64,000 nt of DNA from the IMG/VR virus record IMGVR_UViG_3300035670_000030, positions 79,731 through 143,730 of that record; one strand, 5' to 3'. Below are positions 53,658 to 59,969 of this stretch, one piece after another. The stretch's first letter is position 1, and each line of letters begins with the position of its first letter. The DNA comes from a virus. Position numbers and translations under genes: made by a program. The notes beneath the pieces are model-generated. The model had not been told where the DNA came from. It did not search any database and saw only the letters and a program-made list of their open reading frames with translations.

Positions 53658-54693
53658 GGAAAATATTTATTTTTTTCACTGGCCATCTGATTTAGGTGGC
53701 GCGGATACCAGACTAAAAGATCTTATACAACTTTTTTCAGAATCGAATAAATATAATTTATTCTGCATCCCAAATGATGATTTTAGATTAAAAGAAAAAA
53801 ATAATATCGATTTCCTAACAAAGAATAACGTAAAAATTCTAACTTGGGATACTTTACCAATTCATACAAAAGGTTATGCCATAGCTTTTTGTAATTTTAG
53901 ATTATTTCAAGAATCTTGGCGACTAGAAAAAATAAAAAATATTGGCCTAAAATTTATTTGGTCAAATGATATGATGTGGTCTTCACAAGAAGAAGCCAGT
54001 GCTTTTGAAAAAAATTTAGTTTCGGCCGCTATATTCACAAGCGATTTTCATCAAAACCGTTTAATTAAAGTTAACCCCTCATTTAATAAAGTTAAAAATT
54101 ATATTGTTCCTAATTATTTTAATTCTGATAAATACAAAAAAAATAATAAAAAATCATATTTAGATGATAAATTTGTTATTGGGAAATTATCAAGAGCAGA
54201 ATGGACTAAATATGGTGAAAATTTTCCACTGTTTTATAGTAAAATAAAAATACCAAATGCTCATTTTAGATTTATGGGCTGGAATGAAAAGTTGGAGCAA
54301 AAATACAGTTGGTTTAAATTTGGAAATAATTTTGAGCTTTTAAAAGAAAACCAAGAAAGTATTGTTGAATTTTTATCACAACTTGATTTATATGTTTTTA
54401 CTTGTCATCATAATTATACAGAAAATCAATCTAGATCTATTATTGAAGCACAATTATTGGGAATTCCATGTATCGTACCTAATGAAGGAAATTTTCCTAA
54501 TATGATTTGGCATGAAAGAACTGGATTTGTATATAACAATATTGAAGAATGTTATAGTTATATTAATAAATTATATAATGATAAAATGTTATTAAATACT
54601 ATGAGTTATAATTCAAAAGAAATTATAAAATTTATTTGGGGTAATAAACATTCCCAATTACAAACTTGGGAAAAAATCTTTGCGTCGATATGA
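53656..54693 (+). CDS. GT4-type glycosyltransferase
   Basis: 345 residues, GT-B fold pattern. The N-terminal ..WPSDLGGADTRLKDL resembles the donor/acceptor-side Rossmann start. The C-terminal half has LSRAEWTKYGENFPLF and YTENQSRSIIEAQLLGIPCIVPNEG, the EX7E-like motif region that binds the nucleotide sugar. It should transfer a sugar from a nucleotide-sugar donor; the acceptor is unknown (host surface glycan, virion protein or modified base). First gene of a plus-strand group with the next gene in ATGA overlap. Confidence 0.82.
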   Translation: MENIYFFHWPSDLGGADTRLKDLIQLFSESNKYNLFCIPNDDFRLKEKNNIDFLTKNNVKILTWDTLPIHTKGYAIAFCNFRLFQESWRLEKIKNIGLKFIWSNDMMWSSQEEASAFEKNLVSAAIFTSDFHQNRLIKVNPSFNKVKNYIVPNYFNSDKYKKNNKKSYLDDKFVIGKLSRAEWTKYGENFPLFYSKIKIPNAHFRFMGWNEKLEQKYSWFKFGNNFELLKENQESIVEFLSQLDLYVFTCHHNYTENQSRSIIEAQLLGIPCIVPNEGNFPNMIWHERTGFVYNNIEECYSYINKLYNDKMLLNTMSYNSKEIIKFIWGNKHSQLQTWEKIFASI

Positions 54694-55490
54694 GTAAAAA
54701 ATTCTGTTATTGGACAATCAGTTGGGGCGATTATGATTATATATCACAATCCATGGTTAACTCAGCTAGAGAAGTTGGTATCGATGAAGATTTTTATGCT
54801 TTTACAGAAAAACCAATTAAAAATTGCTACAATACAAGTTTAAATAAAAATATAAAATTAGACTCTTTACAATTTTTTAAATTTGAATATTTGAAACACG
54901 AAATTCAAAAATTAGATTATGATTATTTTGTATTTATTGATGCTGATCATTATTTTGTCAGAAAACCAGACATTACACCTTTAGATATAATTAAAGATAG
55001 TCCATGGCATTCGTTTTTAGAAAGCCCGATTAATACTGAAAAGACAAAAAGACCAGATTGGTGGCAAGTACCTAATATTGTAATGACAACATTTATGAAA
55101 AAAAATGGTGTGATGTCTCATGAAATCAGAAATAGTAACGGAGGTTTTTGGATATGTAAAAAACAATTTATTGAACAGGCTTGTAATTTAGCTTATGAGT
55201 TTCATAATAAATTAAGAAATTATAATATAACAGTTCCAGAGGAAGTCTCTATCGCCTATCTTTCTCATTTAATGTCTCCCATCATTCAAGATAGGTATTT
55301 AGAAAATTTTACAAATTATTGGGCTTCTGATTGGACTGAAAATTTTAAAGATCAAGTACCTGAAAATCGACAATGGGAGTATACTTCTTACATGACTTAT
55401 GAAAAAATACAGGTTAGCCCTGCGATTGTTCATGCCATGAGAAGTAAGAAAGCTTTAATTGAATTAGGTAAAAAATATGTTAATTATTAA
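54690..55490 (+). CDS. GT-A-type glycosyltransferase with DxD motif
   Basis: 266 residues from ATG 54690, which overlaps the TGA of the preceding glycosyltransferase (ATGA); an earlier start would extend into that gene. YDYFVFIDADHYFV at ~residues 79-92 provides the DxD metal/nucleotide-sugar site. SNGGFWICKKQF follows. No membrane segment. Coupled translation with the GT4 enzyme indicates a joint pathway, perhaps sequential sugar addition. Confidence 0.8.
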   Translation: MSKKFCYWTISWGDYDYISQSMVNSAREVGIDEDFYAFTEKPIKNCYNTSLNKNIKLDSLQFFKFEYLKHEIQKLDYDYFVFIDADHYFVRKPDITPLDIIKDSPWHSFLESPINTEKTKRPDWWQVPNIVMTTFMKKNGVMSHEIRNSNGGFWICKKQFIEQACNLAYEFHNKLRNYNITVPEEVSIAYLSHLMSPIIQDRYLENFTNYWASDWTENFKDQVPENRQWEYTSYMTYEKIQVSPAIVHAMRSKKALIELGKKYVNY

Positions 55491-55510
55491 TAAATAATGT
55501 AAATTTATAG

Positions 55511-55909
55511 GTGGCAAGACTATTTTACTTATTATTAATTTTAATAATCATATTGGGCATTTTGCCTAATTATTCGACTAAGCCGCCACAAGAAGATATT
55601 ATTCTTAATAATGGGTGTTTAATTTATGCCATTCAGTATCAACATGCAATAGAGGCTAAAAATATTCTAAATGAGTCCGATGTTTGGGCAAAAATATTAT
55701 TATATAGATTAGTAGGGAATAAATCTGGACATGCTGTTACCTTATATGTTTATAAAAATAAAACATATGTGTATGATCCAGCTTTCGCCAGTTATCAATT
55801 AACAGAATTCCCAGTTTATAATCCTTATAAAATAGTAAGTCTTATGCACCCAATGAGCAAAATTGCTTGGGCTGAATATGCTGAAAATGTTTTGTTGTAT
55901 AACCCCTAG
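55511..55909 (+). CDS. Secreted transglutaminase-like cysteine peptidase candidate
   Basis: 132 residues from a GTG start. An N-terminal hydrophobic signal/anchor (FYLLLILIIILGILP) precedes a small domain with a Cys-His-Asp triad: C36 (NNGCLIYA), H74 (KSGHAVTLYV) and D89 (YVYDP). The spacing fits bacterial transglutaminase-like cysteine peptidases and papain-like folds. The domain would lie outside the inner membrane. It lies 20 bp behind the glycosyltransferase pair. Possible roles are envelope modification or superinfection exclusion, but nothing in the sequence decides. An AATGTAAATTTATAGG sequence precedes it. Confidence 0.6.
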   Translation: MARLFYLLLILIIILGILPNYSTKPPQEDIILNNGCLIYAIQYQHAIEAKNILNESDVWAKILLYRLVGNKSGHAVTLYVYKNKTYVYDPAFASYQLTEFPVYNPYKIVSLMHPMSKIAWAEYAENVLLYNP

Positions 55910-55945
55910 TTTAGCCTGTTCAAAATTATTGCCTAGCCCCATTCA

Positions 55946-56047
55946 TTAACGAGTGCGGCTGGGAAAAAATTCTGCAAGCATTGCTATATATCCAACACAT
56001 GTAACGCCTAAATTGACCATAGTCATTATAGTAGCAAATAATATCAT
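55946..56047 (-). CDS. 33-residue membrane peptide with perfect Shine-Dalgarno site
   Basis: An ATG at 56047 opens a 33-codon frame ending in TAA. The peptide begins MILFATIMTMVNLGVT and continues CVGYIAMLAEFF, one hydrophobic segment, with a short basic tail PSRTR. Seven bases upstream is AAAGGAGGTG, the only full Shine-Dalgarno sequence I saw in the window. A TGTAATATATAG motif lies 30 nt upstream. Such small phage membrane peptides can act in superinfection exclusion or lysis control; no assignment can be made. It is transcribed opposite to the preceding plus-strand gene and ends 37 bp from it. Confidence 0.6.
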   Translation of the reverse strand: MILFATIMTMVNLGVTCVGYIAMLAEFFPSRTR

Positions 56048-56053
56048 TCGAAA

Positions 56054-56063
56054 CACCTCCTTT
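56054..56063 (-). promoter_or_regulatory. Strong Shine-Dalgarno site AAAGGAGGTG
   Basis: Ten bases complementary to the 3' end of 16S rRNA, 6 nt from the ATG at 56047. The site shows that host ribosomes can use Shine-Dalgarno pairing, although most genes here lack it. Confidence 0.8.
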
Positions 56064-56137
56064 CATATACTATATATTACAGCAATTTAAATGCCAGAAA
56101 AGTTACAATATTGTTTCATTATGAATTAACAACATAT

Positions 56138-57001
56138 CTATTTAATTCTATATTCTTTGCAAATTTTTTTATATAGTGCATACGTATTTTTACGAATTTC
56201 TTTTACCTTTTTTCCATCCCACAAATGGAGTACGCCTACTTTTAAACCATAAGAATAACTAAATTGTGAATATTTAATTGGTATTAAGGTAGTATATGTT
56301 TTTAATTTCTTTTTCATCATTATCAGAAATAAAACTTGCTCAATTATGACTGGGATTGTTGCATAGGCAAGTTCATCGAATGTGGTTTTAAATTTTGTTA
56401 TTAATTCATCGCCATCTAAAAAATCTTTATGTTCTATAATACAATCAATCATTTTTTGCGCGGTTTCATTTATTATTGGAATATTATTTTCTATACAGGA
56501 TCCAAATATAGCAAAATTGACAGACATGAATTTTTGGTCTAAATCTAAATTTAATGATTTATTTAGAACATCTAAGATGACCGCGACCCCATTTTTATAA
56601 AAATCGCATCCCTTTCCAAAGTTTGAACTCCAAGGTTCATCATGGTAGGTAAAAAATGGTGCATTCTTAATTTTTTCTAAAAAAGAGTTATTTAATATAA
56701 AGAAATCAAAATCAATATGTATAAATGGACGTTTTTCCATGCTCATTGTCAAAATTTTACCAGCACTCCATACACTTCTAGGTAATTTATTAGTTATTTT
56801 ATCATCCAATAAAATTATTTCATCGTAAGGAATATTTTTTAAAAGTTCGGCTCCTATTTTATCTGTATATAATACTGTTTTCAATCCCGTATTCTTTTTG
56901 GCGTAATACTGCGAGCAAGTAGCAAATATTTTTGTATCTTCATCAGTAGCATTACTTCCAATTCTATTCCCCAAAAAACTAAATATAATAACTGGTTCCA
57001 T
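56138..57001 (-). CDS. Glycosyltransferase-like protein (DxD, 287 aa)
   Basis: 287 residues. The N-terminal beta-alpha fold ends with HIDFDFFI at residues 95-102; the D97-x-D99 pair is the metal/nucleotide-sugar motif of GT-A enzymes. FTYHDEPWSSNFGKGCDFYKNG follows, and the C-terminal SYGLKVGVLHLWDGKK provides the conserved late His motif. It lies opposite to the other two glycosyltransferases with its own upstream TGTAATATATAGG sequence. Probably modifies the host surface or virion components; substrate unknown. Confidence 0.72.
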   Translation of the reverse strand: MEPVIIFSFLGNRIGSNATDEDTKIFATCSQYYAKKNTGLKTVLYTDKIGAELLKNIPYDEIILLDDKITNKLPRSVWSAGKILTMSMEKRPFIHIDFDFFILNNSFLEKIKNAPFFTYHDEPWSSNFGKGCDFYKNGVAVILDVLNKSLNLDLDQKFMSVNFAIFGSCIENNIPIINETAQKMIDCIIEHKDFLDGDELITKFKTTFDELAYATIPVIIEQVLFLIMMKKKLKTYTTLIPIKYSQFSYSYGLKVGVLHLWDGKKVKEIRKNTYALYKKICKEYRIK

Positions 57002-57397
57002 TATTTATCCTATATATTACATAAATATTCTTAAATTGTTACGGTTAAATTAAATTAATTAAAACAAAATACCCCGACCAAATTTCCAGATTGATTTGTT
57101 TCTTGATTAGTACAATTAGTCTATTTTTTTAAAAAAAGGTAGGGGGTACATATATATAGAAATACCCACTCTTCTATACATAAGAATAAGGATATGTATA
57201 GGAATATAAGAGAGATGGATTAAATTAAATTAATTAAAATAAAATGTCTAGAGATTGAAATTTCACCCCCCCGCCACCTAAAATTAAAACGAACGTTCGA
57301 ATTTTTTCAAAAATGGGGAGGGGTTATCAACAAAAATAATTTGCAGAATCTTAAAAAAATCGCTTGCTTTTCTGCCGTCCTGTGGTAGAGTGTAGAC
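57002..57397 (+). other. Gene-free boundary between AT-rich and GC-richer regions
   Basis: No convincing gene in 396 bp. It contains a 26-bp AT-only-like direct repeat (57045-57070 and 57220-57245, one mismatch), a CGAACGTTCG palindrome at 57289-57298 near an A/T tract, a G-rich GGTAGGGGG run near 57138, and an A-rich tract leading into the first promoter of the GC-richer region. Composition changes sharply within this stretch. Confidence 0.6.
57364..57391 (+). promoter_or_regulatory. Leaderless-type promoter, unit 1
   Basis: TTGCTT, 16-bp spacer, TAGAGT preceded by TGTGG; ATG follows after exactly 6 nt at 57398. An AAAAAAATCGC tract lies upstream of the -35. Confidence 0.75.
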
Positions 57398-57580
57398 ATG
57401 AAGAAGAAATACTACACCAGCACAGAGATCATCGAATACGCCGAACAGACTGGCGCGGTCTGCACGTTCGCCAGCCTCAACCTCCGCATCTTCAAGGGAT
57501 GGACTGCGAAGGGTAGCTATGAGGTCAAGTTCCACAGGATCGAGCCTTGCGTGTGGCAGAAAAAAATCGTCAAAAAATAA
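57398..57580 (+). CDS. Small basic protein (60 aa), leaderless
   Basis: 60 residues, MKKKYYTSTEIIEYAEQTG..., mixed helix/strand, net basic, no known family. The ATG lies 6 nt behind a -10 box and no Shine-Dalgarno sequence is present, so the start is fixed by the promoter. First gene of the GC-richer region and first member of unit 1. Codon use (ATC, AAC, CTC, TTC) differs strongly from the AT-rich late genes. Confidence 0.65.
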   Translation: MKKKYYTSTEIIEYAEQTGAVCTFASLNLRIFKGWTAKGSYEVKFHRIEPCVWQKKIVKK

Positions 57581-57581
57581 C

Positions 57582-57609
57582 TTGACTTTTTAAGGATCTC
57601 TGATAGATT
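57582..57609 (+). promoter_or_regulatory. Leaderless-type promoter within unit 1
   Basis: TTGACT, 16-bp spacer, TAGATT; ATG at 57616 after 6 nt. It starts two bases after the stop of the preceding gene. Confidence 0.75.
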
Positions 57610-57615
57610 AAAGAC

Positions 57616-57846
57616 ATGAACACATACGATAACGAAATCATCCACAAAGGCAAAGAATACTACCTTTCGACGGAGTATGACTTTGATCACACTGATACCC
57701 TGCAACTCTCTGGCTTTGTCTTGACTGATGAAGACGGCGAAGAAATCTCGCAAGAGGCCTTCGAAGCAAACGAAGATCTTTATGATCACGTTTGCACTAT
57801 CCTTGCAAACGAAAGCGCCGTCTGCTATGGCGGCGCACCTTGCTAA
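57616..57846 (+). CDS. Small acidic protein (76 aa), leaderless
   Basis: 76 residues, acidic (LTDEDGEEISQEAFEANEDLYDH), beginning MNTYDNEIIHKGKEYYLSTEYDF. No recognised family. Small acidic proteins of this size in phage early regions often bind host enzymes or mimic DNA, but that is only a possibility here. It has its own promoter directly upstream. A 28-residue membrane peptide follows 4 bp after the stop. Confidence 0.65.
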   Translation: MNTYDNEIIHKGKEYYLSTEYDFDHTDTLQLSGFVLTDEDGEEISQEAFEANEDLYDHVCTILANESAVCYGGAPC

Positions 57847-57850
57847 CACT

Positions 57851-57937
57851 ATGACACACATCATTATGACATACATCGCAGAAGCACTCGCCGTGGTGCT
57901 CATCCTCCTGCTTGGCGTTGCGATCCTGTCGATCTAA
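57851..57937 (+). CDS. Single-pass membrane peptide (28 aa)
   Basis: ATG at 57851 gives 28 residues: MTHIIMTYIAEALAVV followed by the hydrophobic LILLLGVAILSI. It lacks its own promoter and begins 4 bp after the preceding gene, in the junction CTAACACTATGACACA that recurs at 59571-59586. A longer frame running in from 57728 overlaps the previous gene and is unlikely. Ends unit 1 just before the first 70-bp repeat element. Confidence 0.5.
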   Translation: MTHIIMTYIAEALAVVLILLLGVAILSI

Positions 57938-57940
57938 GTT

Positions 57941-58010
57941 GTTGTAAATCAACAGCTTACACAGGCGCGCCCCGCCGCGCGCCGTAAGTCCTTGATAATG
58001 AAGCACTTAC
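57941..58010 (+). repeat. 70-bp intergenic element, copy 1
   Basis: Left arm GTTGTAAATCAACAGCTTAC, core containing GGCGCGCCCCGCCGCGCG, then GTAAGTCC and right arm TTGATAATGAAGCACTTAC. The arms are exactly 50 bp apart. It follows unit 1 by 3 bp. Confidence 0.9.
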
Positions 58011-58063
58011 AAATGTCAAGCAAAAAAGATAAAAAAAATTTTACACAATCGCAAAAAAATCCC

Positions 58064-58091
58064 TTGCTTTTTTCGTGCGCTGTGCTATTCT
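58064..58091 (+). promoter_or_regulatory. Leaderless-type promoter, unit 2
   Basis: TTGCTT, 16-bp spacer, extended -10 TGTGCTATTCT; ATG at 58098 after 6 nt. A-rich tract (AAAAAAATCCC) upstream. Confidence 0.85.
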
Positions 58092-58097
58092 ATAAAC

Positions 58098-58445
58098 ATG
58101 AAAGATAAAAAACTATTCAACGTCAACGGAACCCTCTGCAAGCTCGTCATCTCGGAGGATCACGAGGATGACTGCATCAAGCTCTGGCACGAACTCGTCA
58201 GCGTAGAGACTGGCAAAACCATCCACACCCTCTCGTGGTCGCCTTACTCCATCCCTTCAGATGAAGAAGTGCAACAGATCATCGACCTCGGTTTGCCAGA
58301 TGGATTGCGTTGGCACAACTCTCATCCCATGTCTGGGATGAACTTCTGCTCTGACATTCTCGCCATGTTCCTCGCTGGTGAGGAGCATCCCCAAGGCGGC
58401 AAGCTGGAGCTTGTGTTCCGTGTGCGTCATGCGAATGCCGCATAA
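58098..58445 (+). CDS. Hypothetical protein (115 aa), leaderless
   Basis: 115 residues, MKDKKLFNVNGTLCKLVISEDHEDD..., a beta-rich start followed by WHELVSVETGKTIHTLSWSPYSIP and a helical part. No family recognised. The start is placed by the promoter. It shares the opening MKDK with the first gene of unit 4 (60141) but little else. The next gene has its own promoter inside the 43-bp gap. Confidence 0.65.
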   Translation: MKDKKLFNVNGTLCKLVISEDHEDDCIKLWHELVSVETGKTIHTLSWSPYSIPSDEEVQQIIDLGLPDGLRWHNSHPMSGMNFCSDILAMFLAGEEHPQGGKLELVFRVRHANAA

Positions 58446-58453
58446 AAAATCTC

Positions 58454-58482
58454 TTGCAATAAACCTCAACATCCCATATCCT
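58454..58482 (+). promoter_or_regulatory. Leaderless-type promoter within unit 2
   Basis: TTGCAA, 17-bp spacer, TATCCT; ATG at 58489 after 6 nt. Confidence 0.65.
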
Positions 58483-58488
58483 AACAAT

Positions 58489-58707
58489 ATGAACATCACC
58501 AACGACCACTTCAACACGCAACCGCAATCCGACGAATATGCCAGCGAGCACGAGGAAGTGCGCGGCACGTTTGCGGCTGAACCAGCCGCAGAGCAGGAGC
58601 CGCAACCCTACGATGGGTGGGAAGGCTGCTGGCCTGGGGATGGATCGGGCATGGACGACCTCGCGGACATGCACGCGAACGAAGCCAATGACTACTACGA
58701 CGAGTAG
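58489..58707 (+). CDS. Small acidic protein, member of a two-copy family
   Basis: 72 residues. Residues ~5-20 (NDHFNTQPQSDEYASE) match residues ~8-24 of the 44-residue protein at 63091 (NDDFNTQIQSDEFASE), so the two are paralogues. The remainder is very acidic with many Pro, Gly and Tyr. The start chosen is the ATG 6 nt behind the -10 box; a longer upstream frame would run into the previous gene. Both paralogues are followed at their unit's end by the same TGTCATAG motif and a hairpin terminator. Confidence 0.65.
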   Translation: MNITNDHFNTQPQSDEYASEHEEVRGTFAAEPAAEQEPQPYDGWEGCWPGDGSGMDDLADMHANEANDYYDE

Positions 58708-58784
58708 TGTCATAGTCGTGTCATAATTTTCCGAACGTTTCGATGCGTGTCTCCATGGCGCGGGAATAAACGAAGAGGAAACGA

Positions 58785-58808
58785 AGCGCCCGTGTTCAAA
58801 CGGGCGTT
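58785..58808 (+). terminator. Hairpin terminator of unit 2
   Basis: CGCCCGT pairs with ACGGGCG (loop GTTCAA) and can extend by AG/TT. The T-rich tract after it is short. TGTCATAGTCGTGTCATA at 58708-58725 precedes it, as at the end of unit 7. Confidence 0.65.
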
Positions 58809-58840
58809 TCAATTTGCTGAAATTCAATGTTGCGTAAACC

Positions 58841-58909
58841 ATTGATATTCAACCACTTACATGGGCGCGCGGGGCGTGCGCGCGTAAGTCCTTGATATTC
58901 AACGACTTA
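58841..58909 (+). repeat. 70-bp intergenic element, copy 2 (most diverged core)
   Basis: Left arm ATTGATATTCAACCACTTAC, core ATGGGCGCGCGGGGCG-type, then GTAAGTCC and right arm TTGATATTCAACGACTTAA. The 50-bp arm spacing is kept although the core differs from the other copies. Confidence 0.88.
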
Positions 58910-58924
58910 AGTAGTGCCTTACGA

Positions 58925-58966
58925 ACCCGCATGAATACTGGCTTCGCGGGTGTCAAGCTTTTTTTT
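58925..58966 (+). terminator. Possible hairpin with T-run ahead of the RNA gene
   Basis: ACCCGC pairs with GCGGGT across a 15-base loop. GTCAAGC and then eight T residues follow. This could insulate the downstream RNA promoter from readthrough. Confidence 0.45.
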
Positions 58967-59000
58967 GCAAAAAAATTTTCATCGAATCGAAAAAAACTGG

Positions 59001-59028
59001 TTGCTTTCTGCGCGTTCTGTGGTATTCT
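59001..59028 (+). promoter_or_regulatory. Unit 3 promoter driving a non-coding RNA
   Basis: TTGCTT, 16-bp spacer, extended -10 TGTGGTATTCT, the same class as the protein-coding units. The transcription start predicted 6-7 nt downstream (59035) coincides with the first base of a closed RNA fold rather than an ATG. Confidence 0.8.
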
Positions 59029-59034
59029 GTATAC

Positions 59035-59142
59035 ATTGATAGGACAAGAGGTTTTCCACCGAGAAGGGTTGATCGCCGGAAAAAAGGTGGAAACGTAAGC
59101 GTCCGACCGTAATGGCAAGGCCTACTCCTATCAAAACTTTTT
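59035..59142 (+). ncRNA. Candidate structured non-coding RNA, ~105 nt
   Basis: No ORF follows the promoter. TTGATAGGA (59036-59044) pairs perfectly with TCCTATCAA (59126-59134), closing the whole segment, and AACTTTTTC follows. Inside, TTTCCACC (59053-59060) pairs with GGTGGAAA (59086-59093) over a 25-nt loop, and a GGC-AAG-GCC mini-hairpin occurs at 59114-59122. It does not match tRNA, tmRNA, RNase P, 6S, hammerhead, twister or pistol patterns I know. Promoter and closing stem agree on both ends of the transcript. It is probably a phage regulatory or decoy RNA. No homology evidence is available here. Confidence 0.6.
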
Positions 59143-59143
59143 C

Positions 59144-59171
59144 TTGACTCTCACCCTTAACCTGCTAAAAT
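59144..59171 (+). promoter_or_regulatory. Leaderless-type promoter within unit 3
   Basis: TTGACT, 16-bp spacer, TAAAAT; ATG at 59179 after 7 nt. This is the only coding case with 7 rather than 6 nt. It begins just after the T-run of the RNA gene. Confidence 0.75.
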
Positions 59172-59178
59172 AATCACT

Positions 59179-59370
59179 ATGAATAGAAACTACAGAAGCT
59201 GGCGCGACGAAGAACGCGAAGCAACCCTCGACTACCCGCTGGCCGTGGATCGTGAAGATCCCGCCTACCAGCACAACCCGAACGCCTACGAGCGTGAACT
59301 TGAGCGGTTGAACCGCTTGGAGGGTTGGGAGCGTAGCCGTGGCGGTTACTACCGCCGCAGCTACCGCTGA
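59179..59370 (+). CDS. Small Arg/Tyr-rich protein (63 aa), leaderless
   Basis: 63 residues, rich in Arg, Glu and Tyr (NAYERELERLNRLEGWERSRGGYYRRSYR) with a helical middle and an RGG-like basic aromatic end, which suggests nucleic-acid binding. No family recognised. The start is set by the promoter. The stop precedes the next promoter by 10 bp. Confidence 0.6.
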   Translation: MNRNYRSWRDEEREATLDYPLAVDREDPAYQHNPNAYERELERLNRLEGWERSRGGYYRRSYR

Positions 59371-59380
59371 AAAAAGTCGC

Positions 59381-59409
59381 TTGACTTTCAGCCCCATTTC
59401 AACGATACT
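59381..59409 (+). promoter_or_regulatory. Leaderless-type promoter within unit 3
   Basis: TTGACT, 17-bp spacer, GATACT; ATG at 59416 after 6 nt. Confidence 0.65.
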
Positions 59410-59415
59410 TTTAAC

Positions 59416-59574
59416 ATGACAGAAAACACCACAACTGGCTGGCCCGAAGTCTGGAACTTCGACGAACCCCAAGACGATAACCTCACGCCCGAACAAGCGT
59501 TCGACATCCTTTTCGGCTATGCCGAAGAACGTCACCGCAACGATCCGTGCGCTCATCCCGAACCCAAACACTAA
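59416..59574 (+). CDS. Small acidic protein (52 aa), leaderless
   Basis: 52 residues: MTENTTTGWPEVWNFDEPQ, then DDNLTPEQAFDILFGYAEERH and a polar end. No family recognised. Its ATG is 6 nt from the -10 box. The frame is short but fully supported by the promoter and by tight spacing to the next ATG (TAACACTATG). Confidence 0.6.
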   Translation: MTENTTTGWPEVWNFDEPQDDNLTPEQAFDILFGYAEERHRNDPCAHPEPKH

Positions 59575-59578
59575 CACT

Positions 59579-59809
59579 ATGACACAACAAGACGGCATCA
59601 TCAAGTCGCTTGAAACCCTCATCAAGCACGAAAAAACAATCCAAGCTCAAGAGGCTTGCATCGTAGAACTGCGCGACATTCTCGCAAAAGCTCTCCACAC
59701 CATCACCATGCACGAACACAAGCTAAACCTCTTGTGTGGCGTGTCCACCACTCTCGCCGTCGAACTGACTGCGGTGAAAAACAAACAGGTTTCTTTCGGA
59801 GTCAACTAA
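59579..59809 (+). CDS. Small helical protein (76 aa)
   Basis: 76 residues. The N-terminal two thirds form an amphipathic helix or coiled coil (GIIKSLETLIKHEKTIQAQE, then ELRDILAKALHTITMHEHKL). No known family. I chose the ATG at 59579, 4 bp after the previous stop in a CTAACACTATGACACA junction identical in type to that at 57845, over an in-frame start at 59519 that would overlap the previous gene. No Shine-Dalgarno sequence. Confidence 0.65.
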   Translation: MTQQDGIIKSLETLIKHEKTIQAQEACIVELRDILAKALHTITMHEHKLNLLCGVSTTLAVELTAVKNKQVSFGVN

Positions 59810-59810
59810 C

Positions 59811-59966
59811 ATGAGCAAAATCATTATGACAATCGACACGCGCCCTCTTGCGAGGGCGATTGAACGTAGCGTTCGCAAGACCACTTGCAAGCCGTCCTTC
59901 GCCATGCGTGTCAAGAAAAAATTCGCGCGCAGGGCTAAGTTTTTTCGCGGTTGGTCTGAAGAGTAA
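59811..59966 (+). CDS. Small very basic protein (51 aa)
   Basis: 51 residues with many Arg and Lys, especially MRVKKKFARRAKFFRGW near the end. It begins 1 bp after the preceding stop, so translation is probably coupled. The charge suggests nucleic-acid or ribosome binding. The stop codon lies immediately before the third 70-bp element and closes unit 3. Not a recognised family. Confidence 0.55.
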   Translation: MSKIIMTIDTRPLARAIERSVRKTTCKPSFAMRVKKKFARRAKFFRGWSEE

Positions 59967-59969
59967 AGC

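Noticed and set aside
57517-58842. Minus-strand ORFs in the GC-richer region
   Set aside because: They lie opposite genes with clear promoters, have no promoter of their own, and span repeats and promoters.
59035-59142. tRNA or known ribozyme
   Set aside because: No cloverleaf with a T-loop or 7-bp acceptor stem and anticodon arm; no hammerhead, twister or pistol consensus.
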